Source: Gynuella sunshinyii YC6258 (GTDB taxonomy: Bacteria > Pseudomonadota > Gammaproteobacteria > Pseudomonadales > Natronospirillaceae). Taken from it: DNA of 64,000 bases. The stretch lies in contig NZ_CP007142.1 in NCBI RefSeq assembly GCF_000940805.1, positions 3,944,593 through 4,008,592 on the forward strand, read 5' to 3'. The notes beneath the pieces were generated by a model. That model was given only the letters and a program-made list of their open reading frames with translations. It was not told the origin of the DNA and ran no database searches. Positions 37,451 to 47,433 of this stretch are shown here, piece by piece; position 1 is the stretch's first letter; every line of letters starts with the position of its first letter. The position numbers and the translations under genes were made by a program.

Positions 37451-38325
37451 TATGAATGGTCCTTAGCATTCTGATCCGCATTGGGAAGCGGTCGAATACG
37501 TTGATCGATTTCGTCATAAAGTGGCGCGGGCATATGACCCACGGGCAGGTCATAGGTAATTGAAGCGCCATAGGCATTGGGCGCATGGGGGTCATGACGC
37601 AGTTTGTCGAATACCCATAAACGGGTGCCAAGATAAAACCCTTCTTTGAGGTCATGGGTGACCATAAAAATAGTCAGCTCATGTTGGCGCCAGAGAGACA
37701 GTACCAGAGCATGCATGTCGGCCCGAATACCTGGGTCCAGCGCCCCAAAGGGTTCATCCAGCAACAAAATCCGCGGTTTACAGATCAGCGCCTGAGCAAT
37801 CGCAAGACGTTGCCTCATACCGCCGGATAACTCATGGGGGTAACGGTTTAACGCATGACCAAGACCGACCTGCTCCAGCATGTCGGTAGCTTCCTGCCTG
37901 GCTGCTTTTTTCTGTTTGCCAAACAAATACCCGGTGATGGAGGATTTTTGGAATCCTTTCGCGGCAATGACGTTTTCCAATACCGTCATATGTGGGAAAA
38001 CAGAATACTGCTGGAACACTATGCCGCGATCCGATCCCGGTTCATTGGGGATCGGTTTGCCATCCAGCAACAACTCGCCTCTGGTAGCTGATTCAATCCC
38101 CAGGATCATTTTTAAAAACGTGCTTTTACCACATCCGGAAGCACCCACCAGGGTAATGAACTCCCCTTCCTGAACGGTCACATTCACACGCTCAAGAATG
38201 ATATCGTGTCCGTAACTTTTGCCGATGTTGGCAGCCTGAATAATCGGCGTTGCGGTTTTTTTACTACCAATGGACTTTTGACGGCCATCGGCAATATCTG
38301 AGTCAGCATGAATGGATCGGTTCAT
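37450..38325 (-). CDS. ABC transporter ATP-binding protein (NitT/TauT type), guanidine operon
   Basis: The protein has Walker A GASGCGKS, the signature LSGGMRQRLAIAQAL, Walker B ILLLDEPFGALDP and a switch His in FMVTHDL, all complete. The start at 38325 is chosen because its ATG overlaps the permease stop (ATGA) and yields 291 residues; the 29 upstream codons lie within the permease gene. It energises the importer whose permease and binding protein are the two preceding genes. An N-terminal extension of about 25 residues before the fold is unusual but harmless. Confidence 0.9.
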   Translation of the reverse strand: MNRSIHADSDIADGRQKSIGSKKTATPIIQAANIGKSYGHDIILERVNVTVQEGEFITLVGASGCGKSTFLKMILGIESATRGELLLDGKPIPNEPGSDRGIVFQQYSVFPHMTVLENVIAAKGFQKSSITGYLFGKQKKAARQEATDMLEQVGLGHALNRYPHELSGGMRQRLAIAQALICKPRILLLDEPFGALDPGIRADMHALVLSLWRQHELTIFMVTHDLKEGFYLGTRLWVFDKLRHDPHAPNAYGASITYDLPVGHMPAPLYDEIDQRIRPLPNADQNAKDHS

Positions 38326-39140
38326 ACGCTGCCCTCCAGACTCCAGGGAAACAGTCGGCGATTCAGTCGAACCAATAAAAAGTCGATCAAAAACGCCAAC
38401 AACGTAATCCACACCACATACGGCAGAATGACATCCATAGCCAGATAACGACGCACCAGAAAAATACGATACCCTAGCCCCTCGGTTGAAGAAATCGCTT
38501 CCGCAGCAATCAAAAACAACCAGCCGGAACCCAGTGACAAACGCACCGCATCAATCAGTTTCGGCATAATCTGTGGCAGCAGAACACGAATCAAAATCTG
38601 AGAGGTATTCGCTCCCAGGGTTTGCGCCTTAACCAATTGCTCAGAGGGAATTTCCTGAGTGCGTCGTTGAATATCCCGGGCGATAAAGGGCGTAATCCCG
38701 ATGGCAATCAAAGTCACTTTTGAGGCTTCGCCCAAACCAACCAAAATGAACAAGATCGGTAACAGTGCCAAAGGTGGCACTAATGAAATCACCGTCAACA
38801 AAGGGGAAAAACCCGCAGTCACTACCGGCAAAGAACCCGTTAGCAAGCCAATCAACAAACCCAGTACTGCGGCAATCAGAACACCGGTTCCCAAACGTAT
38901 CAGGCTGCTTAAGGTGTCCTGCCAGAAGACGTAATCCCCGGTACGACGGTTGGGTTCGAACGCCATACGATAGATGGCGTCTCCCATTTGTCCGAACGCC
39001 GGCAGCATTTTGTCGCTGGGGTTGACCGCCAGACGGGCATCCGAACTCACCATATAGATCACCAGCAACAAAACGAACGGCAACATACCGATAAACACGG
39101 CACTGGTTCTGCCGGGTTTCAAATTAATCATTTTTTTCAT
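38322..39140 (-). CDS. ABC transporter permease (NitT/TauT type), guanidine operon
   Basis: This inner-membrane protein of about 272 residues is predicted to have six or seven helices (FIGMLPFVLLLVIYMVS, TGVLIAAVLGLLIGLLTG, LLTVISLVPPLALLPILFIL), with the EAA-type coupling loop in EQLVKAQTLGANTSQILIRV. ATG 39140 has GGGGCTG shortly upstream; an in-frame ATG at 39152 is the alternative. It forms the channel of the importer encoded with 37450-38325 and 39230-40282. Confidence 0.88.
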   Translation of the reverse strand: MKKMINLKPGRTSAVFIGMLPFVLLLVIYMVSSDARLAVNPSDKMLPAFGQMGDAIYRMAFEPNRRTGDYVFWQDTLSSLIRLGTGVLIAAVLGLLIGLLTGSLPVVTAGFSPLLTVISLVPPLALLPILFILVGLGEASKVTLIAIGITPFIARDIQRRTQEIPSEQLVKAQTLGANTSQILIRVLLPQIMPKLIDAVRLSLGSGWLFLIAAEAISSTEGLGYRIFLVRRYLAMDVILPYVVWITLLAFLIDFLLVRLNRRLFPWSLEGSV

Positions 39141-39229
39141 GTTCAGCCCCATGGCCCCATGCTTCCGCTTAAACTTTCACATAAAAAGCCAATAGCAGTC
39201 AGAGGCCGAGAATGCATGTTTCGGATCAA

Positions 39230-40282
39230 TTACAACGTTCCGTCAGCGGCCATTTGCATGTAAGTGGAGTTGAACCGCAGCTTGATATTGTGTTTATCAC
39301 CATACACACCCGTTGGCATTTCGATACCAACGGCACCAGCACTTGGGGCACCATCGCCTAACAGGCCATGTTCGAAGGAAAACTCAGCAACGTGTTTCAT
39401 AGTGGTGTACAGCTTTTCACTAATGATCAACTCAAGCGCAGCTTGAGGGGTGTAGAACATGTGTGTTTTTGCCAACTGCGCATCATAGCCGGCAAGATCT
39501 GTTTCTGCGGCCGCTGCCATATCCGAACGAATCTCTTTGGCACTGGCGCTGTCTCCCTGCATCTCAGTCATGATTTCATACCAGGCACCAACCAAGGCTT
39601 TACCAAATTCAGGATTCTCATTGAGGGTCTGGGTATTCACGATCATGGTATCCAGAATTTCGCCGGGGATCTTTGAGGAATCAAATACATCGGTTGTCTT
39701 TGGCATCTGTAAAATTTCACTCACAATGGGATTCCAGGTCACCGCCGCAGTCACTTCAGTGGTACCAAAAACAGAGGCCATATCCGCGTCTGCGGTGTTA
39801 ACGACATTTACGTCCCTTTCGCTCATACCCACAGAATCCAACGCACGGGCCAGCAGATAATGGGACACACTAAATTGAACAAGATTGACGTTTTGGCCTT
39901 TGATGTCTTTCAGGCTCTGTTTATCTTTCAGAATAACGGCATCGTTACCATCGGAATAATCACCAACGATCAGGACTGTGCTGTCCACGCCACTGGCGGC
40001 TGGAATCGTCAGCGCATCCATATTCGCCATGGTGCAGCCATCAAACTGACCAGCCGTGTATTGATTCATGGATTCGACATAATCATTGATTTGTACGACC
40101 TCGATATCGATGCCGTATTTGTCGCCCCATTTTTTAATGATGCCCGAATGCTCGGCATACGCCCAAGGCATCCAACCGGCATAAATAGACCAACAGACTT
40201 TAAAGTGATCAGTTGCCAGAACGTTGGCAGAGAGCAGAACAGAGCAAAGCAGAAGGGTTATTTTTCTTGCAGAGTTTTTCAT
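39230..40282 (-). CDS. Periplasmic substrate-binding protein of the guanidine-operon ABC importer
   Basis: The start is the ATG at 40282 (AAAGGTGG just before it); the upstream GTG lies inside that ribosome site. The 350-residue product has a signal peptide (MKNSARKITLLLCSVLLSAN, cleavage after VLA) and a NitT/TauT-like binding fold (VCWSIYAGWMPWAYAEHSG, GQFDGCTMANMDALTIPAAS, NLVQFSVSHYLLARALDSVG). It is the first gene after the riboswitch. Such proteins in urea-carboxylase-type operons are annotated as urea or nitrate/taurine binders; guanidine or a guanidino compound is the inferred ligand here. Confidence 0.87.
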   Translation of the reverse strand: MKNSARKITLLLCSVLLSANVLATDHFKVCWSIYAGWMPWAYAEHSGIIKKWGDKYGIDIEVVQINDYVESMNQYTAGQFDGCTMANMDALTIPAASGVDSTVLIVGDYSDGNDAVILKDKQSLKDIKGQNVNLVQFSVSHYLLARALDSVGMSERDVNVVNTADADMASVFGTTEVTAAVTWNPIVSEILQMPKTTDVFDSSKIPGEILDTMIVNTQTLNENPEFGKALVGAWYEIMTEMQGDSASAKEIRSDMAAAAETDLAGYDAQLAKTHMFYTPQAALELIISEKLYTTMKHVAEFSFEHGLLGDGAPSAGAVGIEMPTGVYGDKHNIKLRFNSTYMQMAADGTL

Positions 40283-40324
40283 TAAAGCCACCTTTACAGC
40301 TTGTTAGTTACACACGGAGTACCC

Positions 40325-40458
40325 TTGGCAAATATCGCCATGTGGTCTCCCGGGCTTTTTCCCCGCCGTGTAACCTTGAAACTGTCAAGGTCGAAAGCTC
40401 TCGGACCAGACACTACAATTGTTTGTGTAGCCGGAACCCTAGCCTTCTATTGAATCAA
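40325..40458 (-). ncRNA. Guanidine-I (ykkC) riboswitch
   Basis: On the minus strand the conserved blocks of the ykkC class occur in the right order and spacing: CTAGGGTTCCGGC, then GGTCCGAGAGC, then ACGGCGGG, AAAGCCCGGGAGACC. These form the guanidinium-binding core. It ends some 45 bases before the binding-protein ATG, so it controls the seven-gene operon that follows. The exact ends and expression platform (terminator or ribosome-site masking) were not resolved. Confidence 0.92.
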
Positions 40459-40956
40459 ATTGTGAAGCTCGACTTTCCAAGGGTACGAACTTGAATTTGA
40501 ACAAGGCACATACTATGCCAACCGATTGAGACTGCTGCATGGCCCGAAACAACTGGAATGAATCAGAAAAAACAAAAAAATAACGGTGATTAAAACTGCT
40601 CTAAATTGGGTCATGACAGAAAAATGTACGATAGATGAGTGCAATGAGGATGCAAAACTCTGTCTTTTTGGGATAAGCCATTCAGACATCGAGTTGGAAT
40701 ATTGTGCGTAACAATCGTGCTTCCCCGGCCTGATAAAACATCATAAGCCTTAGTGTGCCGGCGTTTCTATTTGAATAGCATTGAGACCGCCCAACCCCCA
40801 TAATTAGAAACCAAGCATGACAACCATCTTCTGCATGGGTTTCAATTGGGGAAAATAATACTTTAGTACCACCAATACTGCCCAGAAGCTGCAGTATCTG
40901 TCACTATCACCACTTCCCATCATCATATCCTAACGCCAAATCCAAAGGATCATAAA
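40459..40956. other. Intergenic region between the riboswitch and lysE-type gene
   Basis: About 500 bases that must hold the guanidine-operon promoter (minus) and the exporter promoter (plus). I see no gene, repeat or recognisable operator. Confidence 0.45.
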
Positions 40957-41565
40957 ATGAGTATTGAGTTCTTTTTAACCTCGTTGATTGTTGTGCTACT
41001 ACCTGGTACCGGTGTTATTTATACACTGGCAACCGGACTGGGTCAGGGTGCAAAGGCCAGTATTATCGCAGCATTCGGTTGTACCCTGGGTATTGTTCCG
41101 CACGTGTTTGCCAGCATTGTGGGGCTCGCCGCTATCCTGCATGCCAGCTCCCAGGTATTTGAGGTCATAAAAATGCTTGGTGTTCTTTATCTGTTTTATA
41201 TGGCCTGGAACGTATTGCGTGATGGCGGCATGATGACCGTCACCGAAGAACGCACTAAGCACAGCACTCTGAAAATTATTCGCAACGCCATACTGCTGAA
41301 TTTTCTCAATCCAAAACTGTCACTGTTTTTTCTCGCCTTCCTGCCTCAGTTCATTCCAGCAGACACAGCCAACCCAACCCCCATGTTAGTTGTGCTCGCA
41401 CTTATTTTCATGCTGCTGACGTTTATTGTTTTTATCGGTTACGGTCTGTGTGCCTCCATGGCAAGGGACATGGTCATTTCCCGCCCTAATGTCATGCGCT
41501 GGTTCAGAAGAACCTTTGCCGGTGCATTTGCATTACTGGGATTACGGCTGGCCTTAGGCGAGTAG
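40957..41565 (+). CDS. LysE/RhtB-family amino-acid exporter
   Basis: The 202-residue inner-membrane protein has about six helices and the family's opening pattern (FLTSLIVVLLPGTGVIYTLA, LGQGAKASIIAAFGCTLG) and NFLNPKLSLFFLAFLPQFI in the middle. LysE/RhtB proteins export amino acids or their analogues. AAAGGATC eight bases before the ATG is a good ribosome site. It is a single gene, followed by a hairpin at 41574. The exported substrate is unknown. Confidence 0.9.
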   Translation: MSIEFFLTSLIVVLLPGTGVIYTLATGLGQGAKASIIAAFGCTLGIVPHVFASIVGLAAILHASSQVFEVIKMLGVLYLFYMAWNVLRDGGMMTVTEERTKHSTLKIIRNAILLNFLNPKLSLFFLAFLPQFIPADTANPTPMLVVLALIFMLLTFIVFIGYGLCASMARDMVISRPNVMRWFRRTFAGAFALLGLRLALGE

Positions 41566-41573
41566 AACGGACT

Positions 41574-41611
41574 TAATCCGGGAAAATGACTTTGGTGATT
41601 TTTCCGGGTTA
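41574..41611 (+). terminator. Hairpin after the LysE-type gene
   Basis: TAATCCGGGAAAA and TTTTCCGGGTTA arms (one mismatch) enclose a 12-base loop, starting nine bases after the stop codon. There is no T run after it, so termination strength is uncertain. Confidence 0.55.
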
Positions 41612-41740
41612 CACAAACAATTCCAGAAAGTTAAACACAACAAGACCCTTCTTCGTTTTGAGAGCAGTGCGTAATTCGGATAAGCACAGCTCTGCCCACC
41701 TCCAAAAGTTCCTCTTGTATCAAAAACAGACCTGTAGTGG

Positions 41741-41857
41741 TCAACTAATTTTGGCCACCCCCTTATAGTTTTTGAAGTATTCTTTCTCTTTCTGATTGGG
41801 AGCTAATCCACCATTGAAGCTATCCGTCTGAGTATACTGAACTTGTGATCTAGTCAT
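41741..41857 (-). pseudogene. IS3-family transposase C-terminal fragment
   Basis: A 38-codon minus-strand frame ends SFNGGLAPNQKEKEYFKNYK then GVAKIS, the typical tail of an IS3-type integrase/transposase. The catalytic domain is missing. It sits where base composition drops, at the left edge of the acquired island. Confidence 0.55.
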
Positions 41858-41939
41858 AGACTAATAAAAGATCGAGGAATCATCTCTTTATACTCAGCTA
41901 AGTCATCATCATTTTGTAAAAAATGGTCACTCTAACCCT

Positions 41940-44900
41940 CTAGGCAGAAATCCTTCGAGAACGAATCAATTCTTCACGTAAATAATAAGCTCTAGCAGAT
42001 CCAGTTTCTACAATTCCTGTTAAGAGAAGTAGACATATATCGTACATTCTTCTACTAAGTGTTCTGCGATTTTCTATCTGTAAAAACCGTCCAACCACCA
42101 TTTCTATATAGAATGCAGTATTCACTTGCTTCGCGATAATATGTCGATTGGCCCTAAAATGCTCAGCTAAAATCTGAATACCTTCTTCAAAGAACACATC
42201 GTAAAAGTTATAAATTAACGAGGACAAGGCTTCAAACACATGGCTATTATGTGCAGATTGCCTTGCAAAACCGAGCAAGTATTTAGCACCTAGTTTCATA
42301 TCTTTCTCTTCATTCTCATGTCCTTGCCAAGGACAATCCGCATACATCATTCCACGCAGCAGCTGATTTAGATCATTCTGCAAACCGATATAACGATCAT
42401 TAACGTCATTTAAAGCAATCTTGTGTGCTTCTGGTGCTAACAAGCACCAAAGTGCCCATACTGCATCATAATCACCTTCTTTTTCTACAGCGACATGATA
42501 GGAGAGTGTTAACGAATAAATGAAACCAGGAGCTTTTGAGCACCCGAAGATCAATAGATCTTTAAAGGGCATGAAGTTATTGTTTCTTGAATAAACAATA
42601 TGGTCAGAAAGACAATCTTGAATCTGCTTTTTTATTTCATGGTTTATTTTTTCATCACCACTTGAACGACGGTTTTGATAATCCCTATCAAATACAAAAC
42701 CCAGTAACCTATTTACCAACTGAATCTGCATCTCATCCGTAGTACAGTAAGGAATCATTAGAATTGGTAAATGAAGAAACCACGAACAGTGGCTTTCCAA
42801 AGATATATCGTTAACTGAAAGCTTGAACTTTCCATCAACCAAATCGTTACGAAAAGCTGTTAAAAGATCATTCCATTTTTCGATAGCGGCTTGTAATTCA
42901 TCACCTTGTAAATGATAAAACCTACGTACCTCACGATCTTCTCTTCGGAATCTGGCATACTCAACTATTCCACCTATACAACGGGATGCTAATTCAGCAT
43001 CTCTAGACCAAAGAAACTCTCTTACTCCCTTAGCAGCACAAGCACTAACATTAAGGTTCTCATGTGTTAACGCTGTAGCTAAAGCAAACTTCACATGCTC
43101 TATCTGTTCTAAATCTAGATCTAAATCAAGTAACTTAGGTAAGACAAATGCACACGCTCCAGAACCATAACGATCAGTCTTATCGTGTGTTGTTGTCCCA
43201 TTCATATTGTCTGCGTGCATGAATATTGACTCTAGGATAATTCCTAAGCACCACTTTTTATCTTCATCGCTCAATTCTAAAAGAACATCACGGACACAAA
43301 CCGCTGCAACAGTTGTTATTGTGCCAACTGCCATATCGGCAAAGTTGTGAATTTCACCTTTTTGGAGGGCGTTGAGCAATCCCTTAGTCGCTATTAACGC
43401 ATCCTGATATGAAGAGAAGTATTTTTCTTCTAGTAATTTCTCATCGAATAGTTTTCTACCCCATAAGTTTAAACTAGTTACGGTGTTATCCATTGCATGC
43501 TTTTCATTAAACTCTTGTTGATCCAGCTTTAAATCTTCCGGAAGCTCTGATGAGCTTTGCAACAATACTCGGTCATTTTTCTTGTCTTCAACTACTTCCC
43601 AAGTCCTTGTATCGACTCTGTGCACCATATACCGAAGGCTTTTTTCATTCCTTACAGTAGCTTCATTTTTCAATTCATCAACAATTTTTAAAACATCATC
43701 CCTTAGCTCATTTACGAACTGAAGTCTTGTTAATAAGGTTTCCAATGACTCTTTTCTCCACGGTCTAAGTGCTGCTGCTCTTCTCTCTTCTATGTATATT
43801 TTCGACAATCCATCCCTATCAAGACCAAAGAAATGCATCTCATTCCCACCCATTTCTTGTGTCATTCGAATCAAATCTAAATGGTATAAATCTGCAGTTT
43901 TAAGTAAAGGCAAGGCGGCTTTACCTACTTTATTAGGGAAACCTGTGGCCACAGAAGATAAAACAGATGTAGGCATTACTGAATTACTAGAGCGAAGAAC
44001 ATAATCAAAAATCCAATCTATTTCATTATTCTCACCACAATTGTCAACGTACTCAACTAACCAGTTCTCCAACGCCATAAGAGCACTCTGTAATAAGTAG
44101 GGCAACGTAGACTGTCCTCTATATCCCTTCCAGAGGTGAGGAGATGCATACTGTTTAACTACTGAACCATCGTTCAGGGTTATATCGACTTGTTTAGCAA
44201 CTGTTTCGAAGGCGTAAATAGTGTCTTCTTCATTGTCTTGAGGTTTAGAAAATTCCGATTCTGAATACTTTTGTGCCGTCACATTGCACAATCTAATAAT
44301 GAAATCTAAGCCTAGCCTTGGCTTAAATTGAAGAAGATATTTGAAAGGGCCTTTGGCACCGCTTGCAGGAAAAAAATCTCGTTCTGTATCTAGCCCAAAT
44401 GATTCCTCTACGTCTACTCGATATGACTCGTAGCCATAATCATCCTCTTCGGCTTTTTCCAACAGCCACTCATGCATTGAAAGTTTAACTACGAAGTCAG
44501 GATAAAACTTACACAACATAGGAACATTGAAGCCTATAAGTGCTAAACTACTCAGCTCATCAACATAACTTAATCGCCTAGGCTTTATCTTGGAGATGAA
44601 AACGTCCTGTTTCATCAATTCATCAAAATCATCTTTAATGGCTGTGGAAACTTTTAATAAAGCATTTAATATTTTTATTCTTTGCCCCTCTCCGCGGTAT
44701 GAATCTTTAACCTTATCAAGGAGCCATAAACTTAAAAAACCAACTTTTTCAGACGCTTTTGGCAACTCATCATGTATATTAACGAGACTAGACCATTCAT
44801 CTATCAATTCAATAATTTGAGTACGCACAGAGTTACTTAAATTATCTTTTTCCTCATAAATAAAATGGAATAGTGCATCCCAACCTTCTCCATATGGTTG

Positions 44901-47051
44901 TAAGAAGAGAGATTTTAGCAAGCCCGATTTTTTATCTTTTACCTGTAGTCCGTTGTATAGAGATATTGGTCTTTGACACGTTATTCTGAGAATAAAACAA
45001 AACCGTGTCAAAAGAACACAATCATCTTTAAGAAGCTGGCGCTTAAGTGAATTAATAAATCTTCCAGGAGAGTCATGCTGCATAATTGCAGCAATTGCCT
45101 CGTCCTTCCAATAACTCTCTATCTCGTCCGAAGATAATAAACCTTCTACAAATTCATTAGTCGTATCATCAAATTTTAGTTTCCTATACAGCCATAACCT
45201 AAATGCCCTACTTATCGCTGGTTCACTTCCAATTTTTAACAAAAAGTTCGCAATGTTATGATAATTATCAAAATACTCTCTATCTATGAAATCCTCTAAA
45301 GCCCAATCTTCTAAAACATCATGCATAGGACTTACAGTAGATGATTTTTGATCTCTGTAGATCAAATGGTCTTCTTCTAACTTTGCGATTACTTCCGGGT
45401 CAAAACCGCTTGCTCTGACACCAAAGAGCATTTTTTTAGCTCGCTCTATTGCTATGTTAATAAAGGTTGCTCTCCTTCTATCTGGCATCCCTGACTTTCT
45501 ATCAGCTTCTTTTGCAACGACAGTCCGCCAAATTGTATCCTTAAAGTCTTCCTCAGTATCTCCAGTCCCAAATTGAGCGCCATTTGTTATGGCTCTTACA
45601 GCAATTTCAATAAAAAACGGTATTCTTAGTAATTCTACTAAGGAGTTATTAGTTACTAGTGATTTAAGTTCCGGAATATGCTCGCAAACTTGCTCGACTT
45701 GACTATCATCAAGCCCTTCAATATTCACGCTGCTAAATTGTATAGAGCAAGGCTGTAAGAAATTAAACGCGAGCTGTTGATAAGCATAATCTCGGCCTGT
45801 AGCAATAATAGTCCACCCCGACTGTTTCTTTATGTAGTGCAATAGCTCTACAAAAGTATTGGGGAAATTTAGCTCTAACACTTTTTCTAGGGACTCTATC
45901 ACGAGCACCTTTTCTTGAAGCAATGAGAAATGACTTTCAATTTCTCCCAGGGAAGAGGTAATTCCCATAGAAGTAAAAACTTCATTTAAATGATTTTTAT
46001 CTAAATCTTCGGCTCTTAAGTAAAAGACTGGGACATCTATATTTTTTGTTGCGACAAAGTCTTTAACAACGCCTGATTTTCCAGCCCCTCTCTCGCCTGT
46101 AACAAATACAAATTCACTATCCATGTAACAGTTAGATATTGCTAATAATTGTTCCGCTCTATCCACATGAAATGCATTTATAGTTGTCGATATACCGTCA
46201 AAAATATGCTGGCTTCGTTCGCAAAACTTGATCAAATCATTCTCAAATGGAATGTCATTTGATTTCTTAAATAAAACCTTAACATCTTCTGGTATATTAT
46301 TTTGAGTTAAAACTCCTGCATTCTGATTGAAACTTTGAACACAGGTGACAAGTCTAGCTAAGACTAGAGAAGGTAACTCGTCTGAGTAACACTGAATCAA
46401 TGAACAAAGTAAGTTTGCTACGATTGAATGCTCTGCGTCTAAGTCGAAAGGTAATATCTGAAATGATTTTAAAAATGACCATAATTCATCTTCTGAGATA
46501 GCCACTCCATTGTTAGCAGAAGTAAGTTGATTCCTAAAGACTTCTAACCTTTCTAGCTTCGCTCTACTGGTGAATCCTAAGGTCCTAGATTTTCTTACAA
46601 AGTCCTCTGAACTCGATGAAAACTTAGCCCACTCAAGTAACGGCAAAGTATTTTTAACATCAGTCTTGGCTAAATTTCCTGTTATTAACGCGATAGAATC
46701 TCTTTCCGCATCGAAACCTGATCCTTTAAAGTCGGACCAAGCACTATTTATAACTTCAGCAAACAATGAATCTGTTGAGTTACTAATAGTTATTTCATGC
46801 TTAATCTGAGCAAAAATCTTACTCTCATTACCTGATTTATCAGTAGCAACCAATACAAAATCATCAGTATTTACACCATCATATTTGTTCTGAAACTTTA
46901 ACTCTTTAGCCCTCATATAGTTACTCAAACAAGGAACACAAGATTTAGTCAATAAGGATAGTGCGAAAGCTGCTTGAACTTTTGTTTCGAAATTAACTCC
47001 TCCACCACCAGTAGAAAACGGGTTACTTTGTTTTTTTATTTCTAAATTCAT
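41940..47051 (-). CDS. Avs-like STAND NTPase with N-terminal PD-(D/E)xK nuclease, anti-phage candidate
   Basis: The start is the ATG at 47051 (AGGGAGA eight bases before), giving 1703 residues; a TTG at 47087 is less likely. Residues 1-150 resemble the Cap4/Mrr-like nuclease of Avs proteins: GGGGVNFETKVQAAFAL, then TDDFVLVATD and FAQIKHE supply the Glu, Asp and Q-x-K of the active site. A STAND ATPase follows, with P-loop FVTGERGAGKSG (about 318) and WTIIATGRDYAYQQ. From about 650 on the protein is an alpha-solenoid of repeat helices, where Avs proteins recognise phage terminase or portal. It is a single gene in an island. Family membership is my reading of the architecture; the specific Avs type is undecided. 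Confidence 0.8.
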   Translation of the reverse strand: MNLEIKKQSNPFSTGGGGVNFETKVQAAFALSLLTKSCVPCLSNYMRAKELKFQNKYDGVNTDDFVLVATDKSGNESKIFAQIKHEITISNSTDSLFAEVINSAWSDFKGSGFDAERDSIALITGNLAKTDVKNTLPLLEWAKFSSSSEDFVRKSRTLGFTSRAKLERLEVFRNQLTSANNGVAISEDELWSFLKSFQILPFDLDAEHSIVANLLCSLIQCYSDELPSLVLARLVTCVQSFNQNAGVLTQNNIPEDVKVLFKKSNDIPFENDLIKFCERSQHIFDGISTTINAFHVDRAEQLLAISNCYMDSEFVFVTGERGAGKSGVVKDFVATKNIDVPVFYLRAEDLDKNHLNEVFTSMGITSSLGEIESHFSLLQEKVLVIESLEKVLELNFPNTFVELLHYIKKQSGWTIIATGRDYAYQQLAFNFLQPCSIQFSSVNIEGLDDSQVEQVCEHIPELKSLVTNNSLVELLRIPFFIEIAVRAITNGAQFGTGDTEEDFKDTIWRTVVAKEADRKSGMPDRRRATFINIAIERAKKMLFGVRASGFDPEVIAKLEEDHLIYRDQKSSTVSPMHDVLEDWALEDFIDREYFDNYHNIANFLLKIGSEPAISRAFRLWLYRKLKFDDTTNEFVEGLLSSDEIESYWKDEAIAAIMQHDSPGRFINSLKRQLLKDDCVLLTRFCFILRITCQRPISLYNGLQVKDKKSGLLKSLFLQPYGEGWDALFHFIYEEKDNLSNSVRTQIIELIDEWSSLVNIHDELPKASEKVGFLSLWLLDKVKDSYRGEGQRIKILNALLKVSTAIKDDFDELMKQDVFISKIKPRRLSYVDELSSLALIGFNVPMLCKFYPDFVVKLSMHEWLLEKAEEDDYGYESYRVDVEESFGLDTERDFFPASGAKGPFKYLLQFKPRLGLDFIIRLCNVTAQKYSESEFSKPQDNEEDTIYAFETVAKQVDITLNDGSVVKQYASPHLWKGYRGQSTLPYLLQSALMALENWLVEYVDNCGENNEIDWIFDYVLRSSNSVMPTSVLSSVATGFPNKVGKAALPLLKTADLYHLDLIRMTQEMGGNEMHFFGLDRDGLSKIYIEERRAAALRPWRKESLETLLTRLQFVNELRDDVLKIVDELKNEATVRNEKSLRYMVHRVDTRTWEVVEDKKNDRVLLQSSSELPEDLKLDQQEFNEKHAMDNTVTSLNLWGRKLFDEKLLEEKYFSSYQDALIATKGLLNALQKGEIHNFADMAVGTITTVAAVCVRDVLLELSDEDKKWCLGIILESIFMHADNMNGTTTHDKTDRYGSGACAFVLPKLLDLDLDLEQIEHVKFALATALTHENLNVSACAAKGVREFLWSRDAELASRCIGGIVEYARFRREDREVRRFYHLQGDELQAAIEKWNDLLTAFRNDLVDGKFKLSVNDISLESHCSWFLHLPILMIPYCTTDEMQIQLVNRLLGFVFDRDYQNRRSSGDEKINHEIKKQIQDCLSDHIVYSRNNNFMPFKDLLIFGCSKAPGFIYSLTLSYHVAVEKEGDYDAVWALWCLLAPEAHKIALNDVNDRYIGLQNDLNQLLRGMMYADCPWQGHENEEKDMKLGAKYLLGFARQSAHNSHVFEALSSLIYNFYDVFFEEGIQILAEHFRANRHIIAKQVNTAFYIEMVVGRFLQIENRRTLSRRMYDICLLLLTGIVETGSARAYYLREELIRSRRISA

Positions 47052-47159
47052 TTTATATTCTCCCTGAAGGTGGAATTTCTTTGTCAAACGGCCGGAGGAC
47101 TTTCGCAGTTTCAGTATTAGAAGGCAGCTCAGCTCCCTCTAACGGAGCTTTATCAACAC

Positions 47160-47425
47160 CGACCATCTGTATGCCTTTCTGCCGCACGTGGAAGGCGATT
47201 TGTTGCCAGCGACGTAAATTGAGCTTCTTTTCGCTTGTAGGCTTCTAGCTCAGCTTTGAGACGTTCAATCTCTACCTTAAGCTCTTCCGCCTCTTTCGTT
47301 GCCTGCGCTTTGGTCTTCACGAGACCACCCGACAATGCTTGTTTGGCATTGTCATAAGCGGCTTTAATTTCAGACTTGGCTTAGAGTGACTGACGACTAA
47401 AGCCAAAACGTTGTACGTCGATGGC
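47160..47425 (-). pseudogene. Remnant of a coiled-coil protein with an in-frame stop
   Basis: Minus-strand frame reads VQRFGFSRQSL, a stop, then AKSEIKAAYDNAKQALSGG and EELKVEIERLKAELEAYKRK, a heptad coiled coil, ending RAAERHTDGRC. The part before and after the stop is in one frame, so a single nonsense change broke it. Helper proteins of tyrosine-recombinase elements have similar tails, but I do not recognise the family with confidence. Confidence 0.5.
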
Positions 47426-47433
47426 AAGAATCA

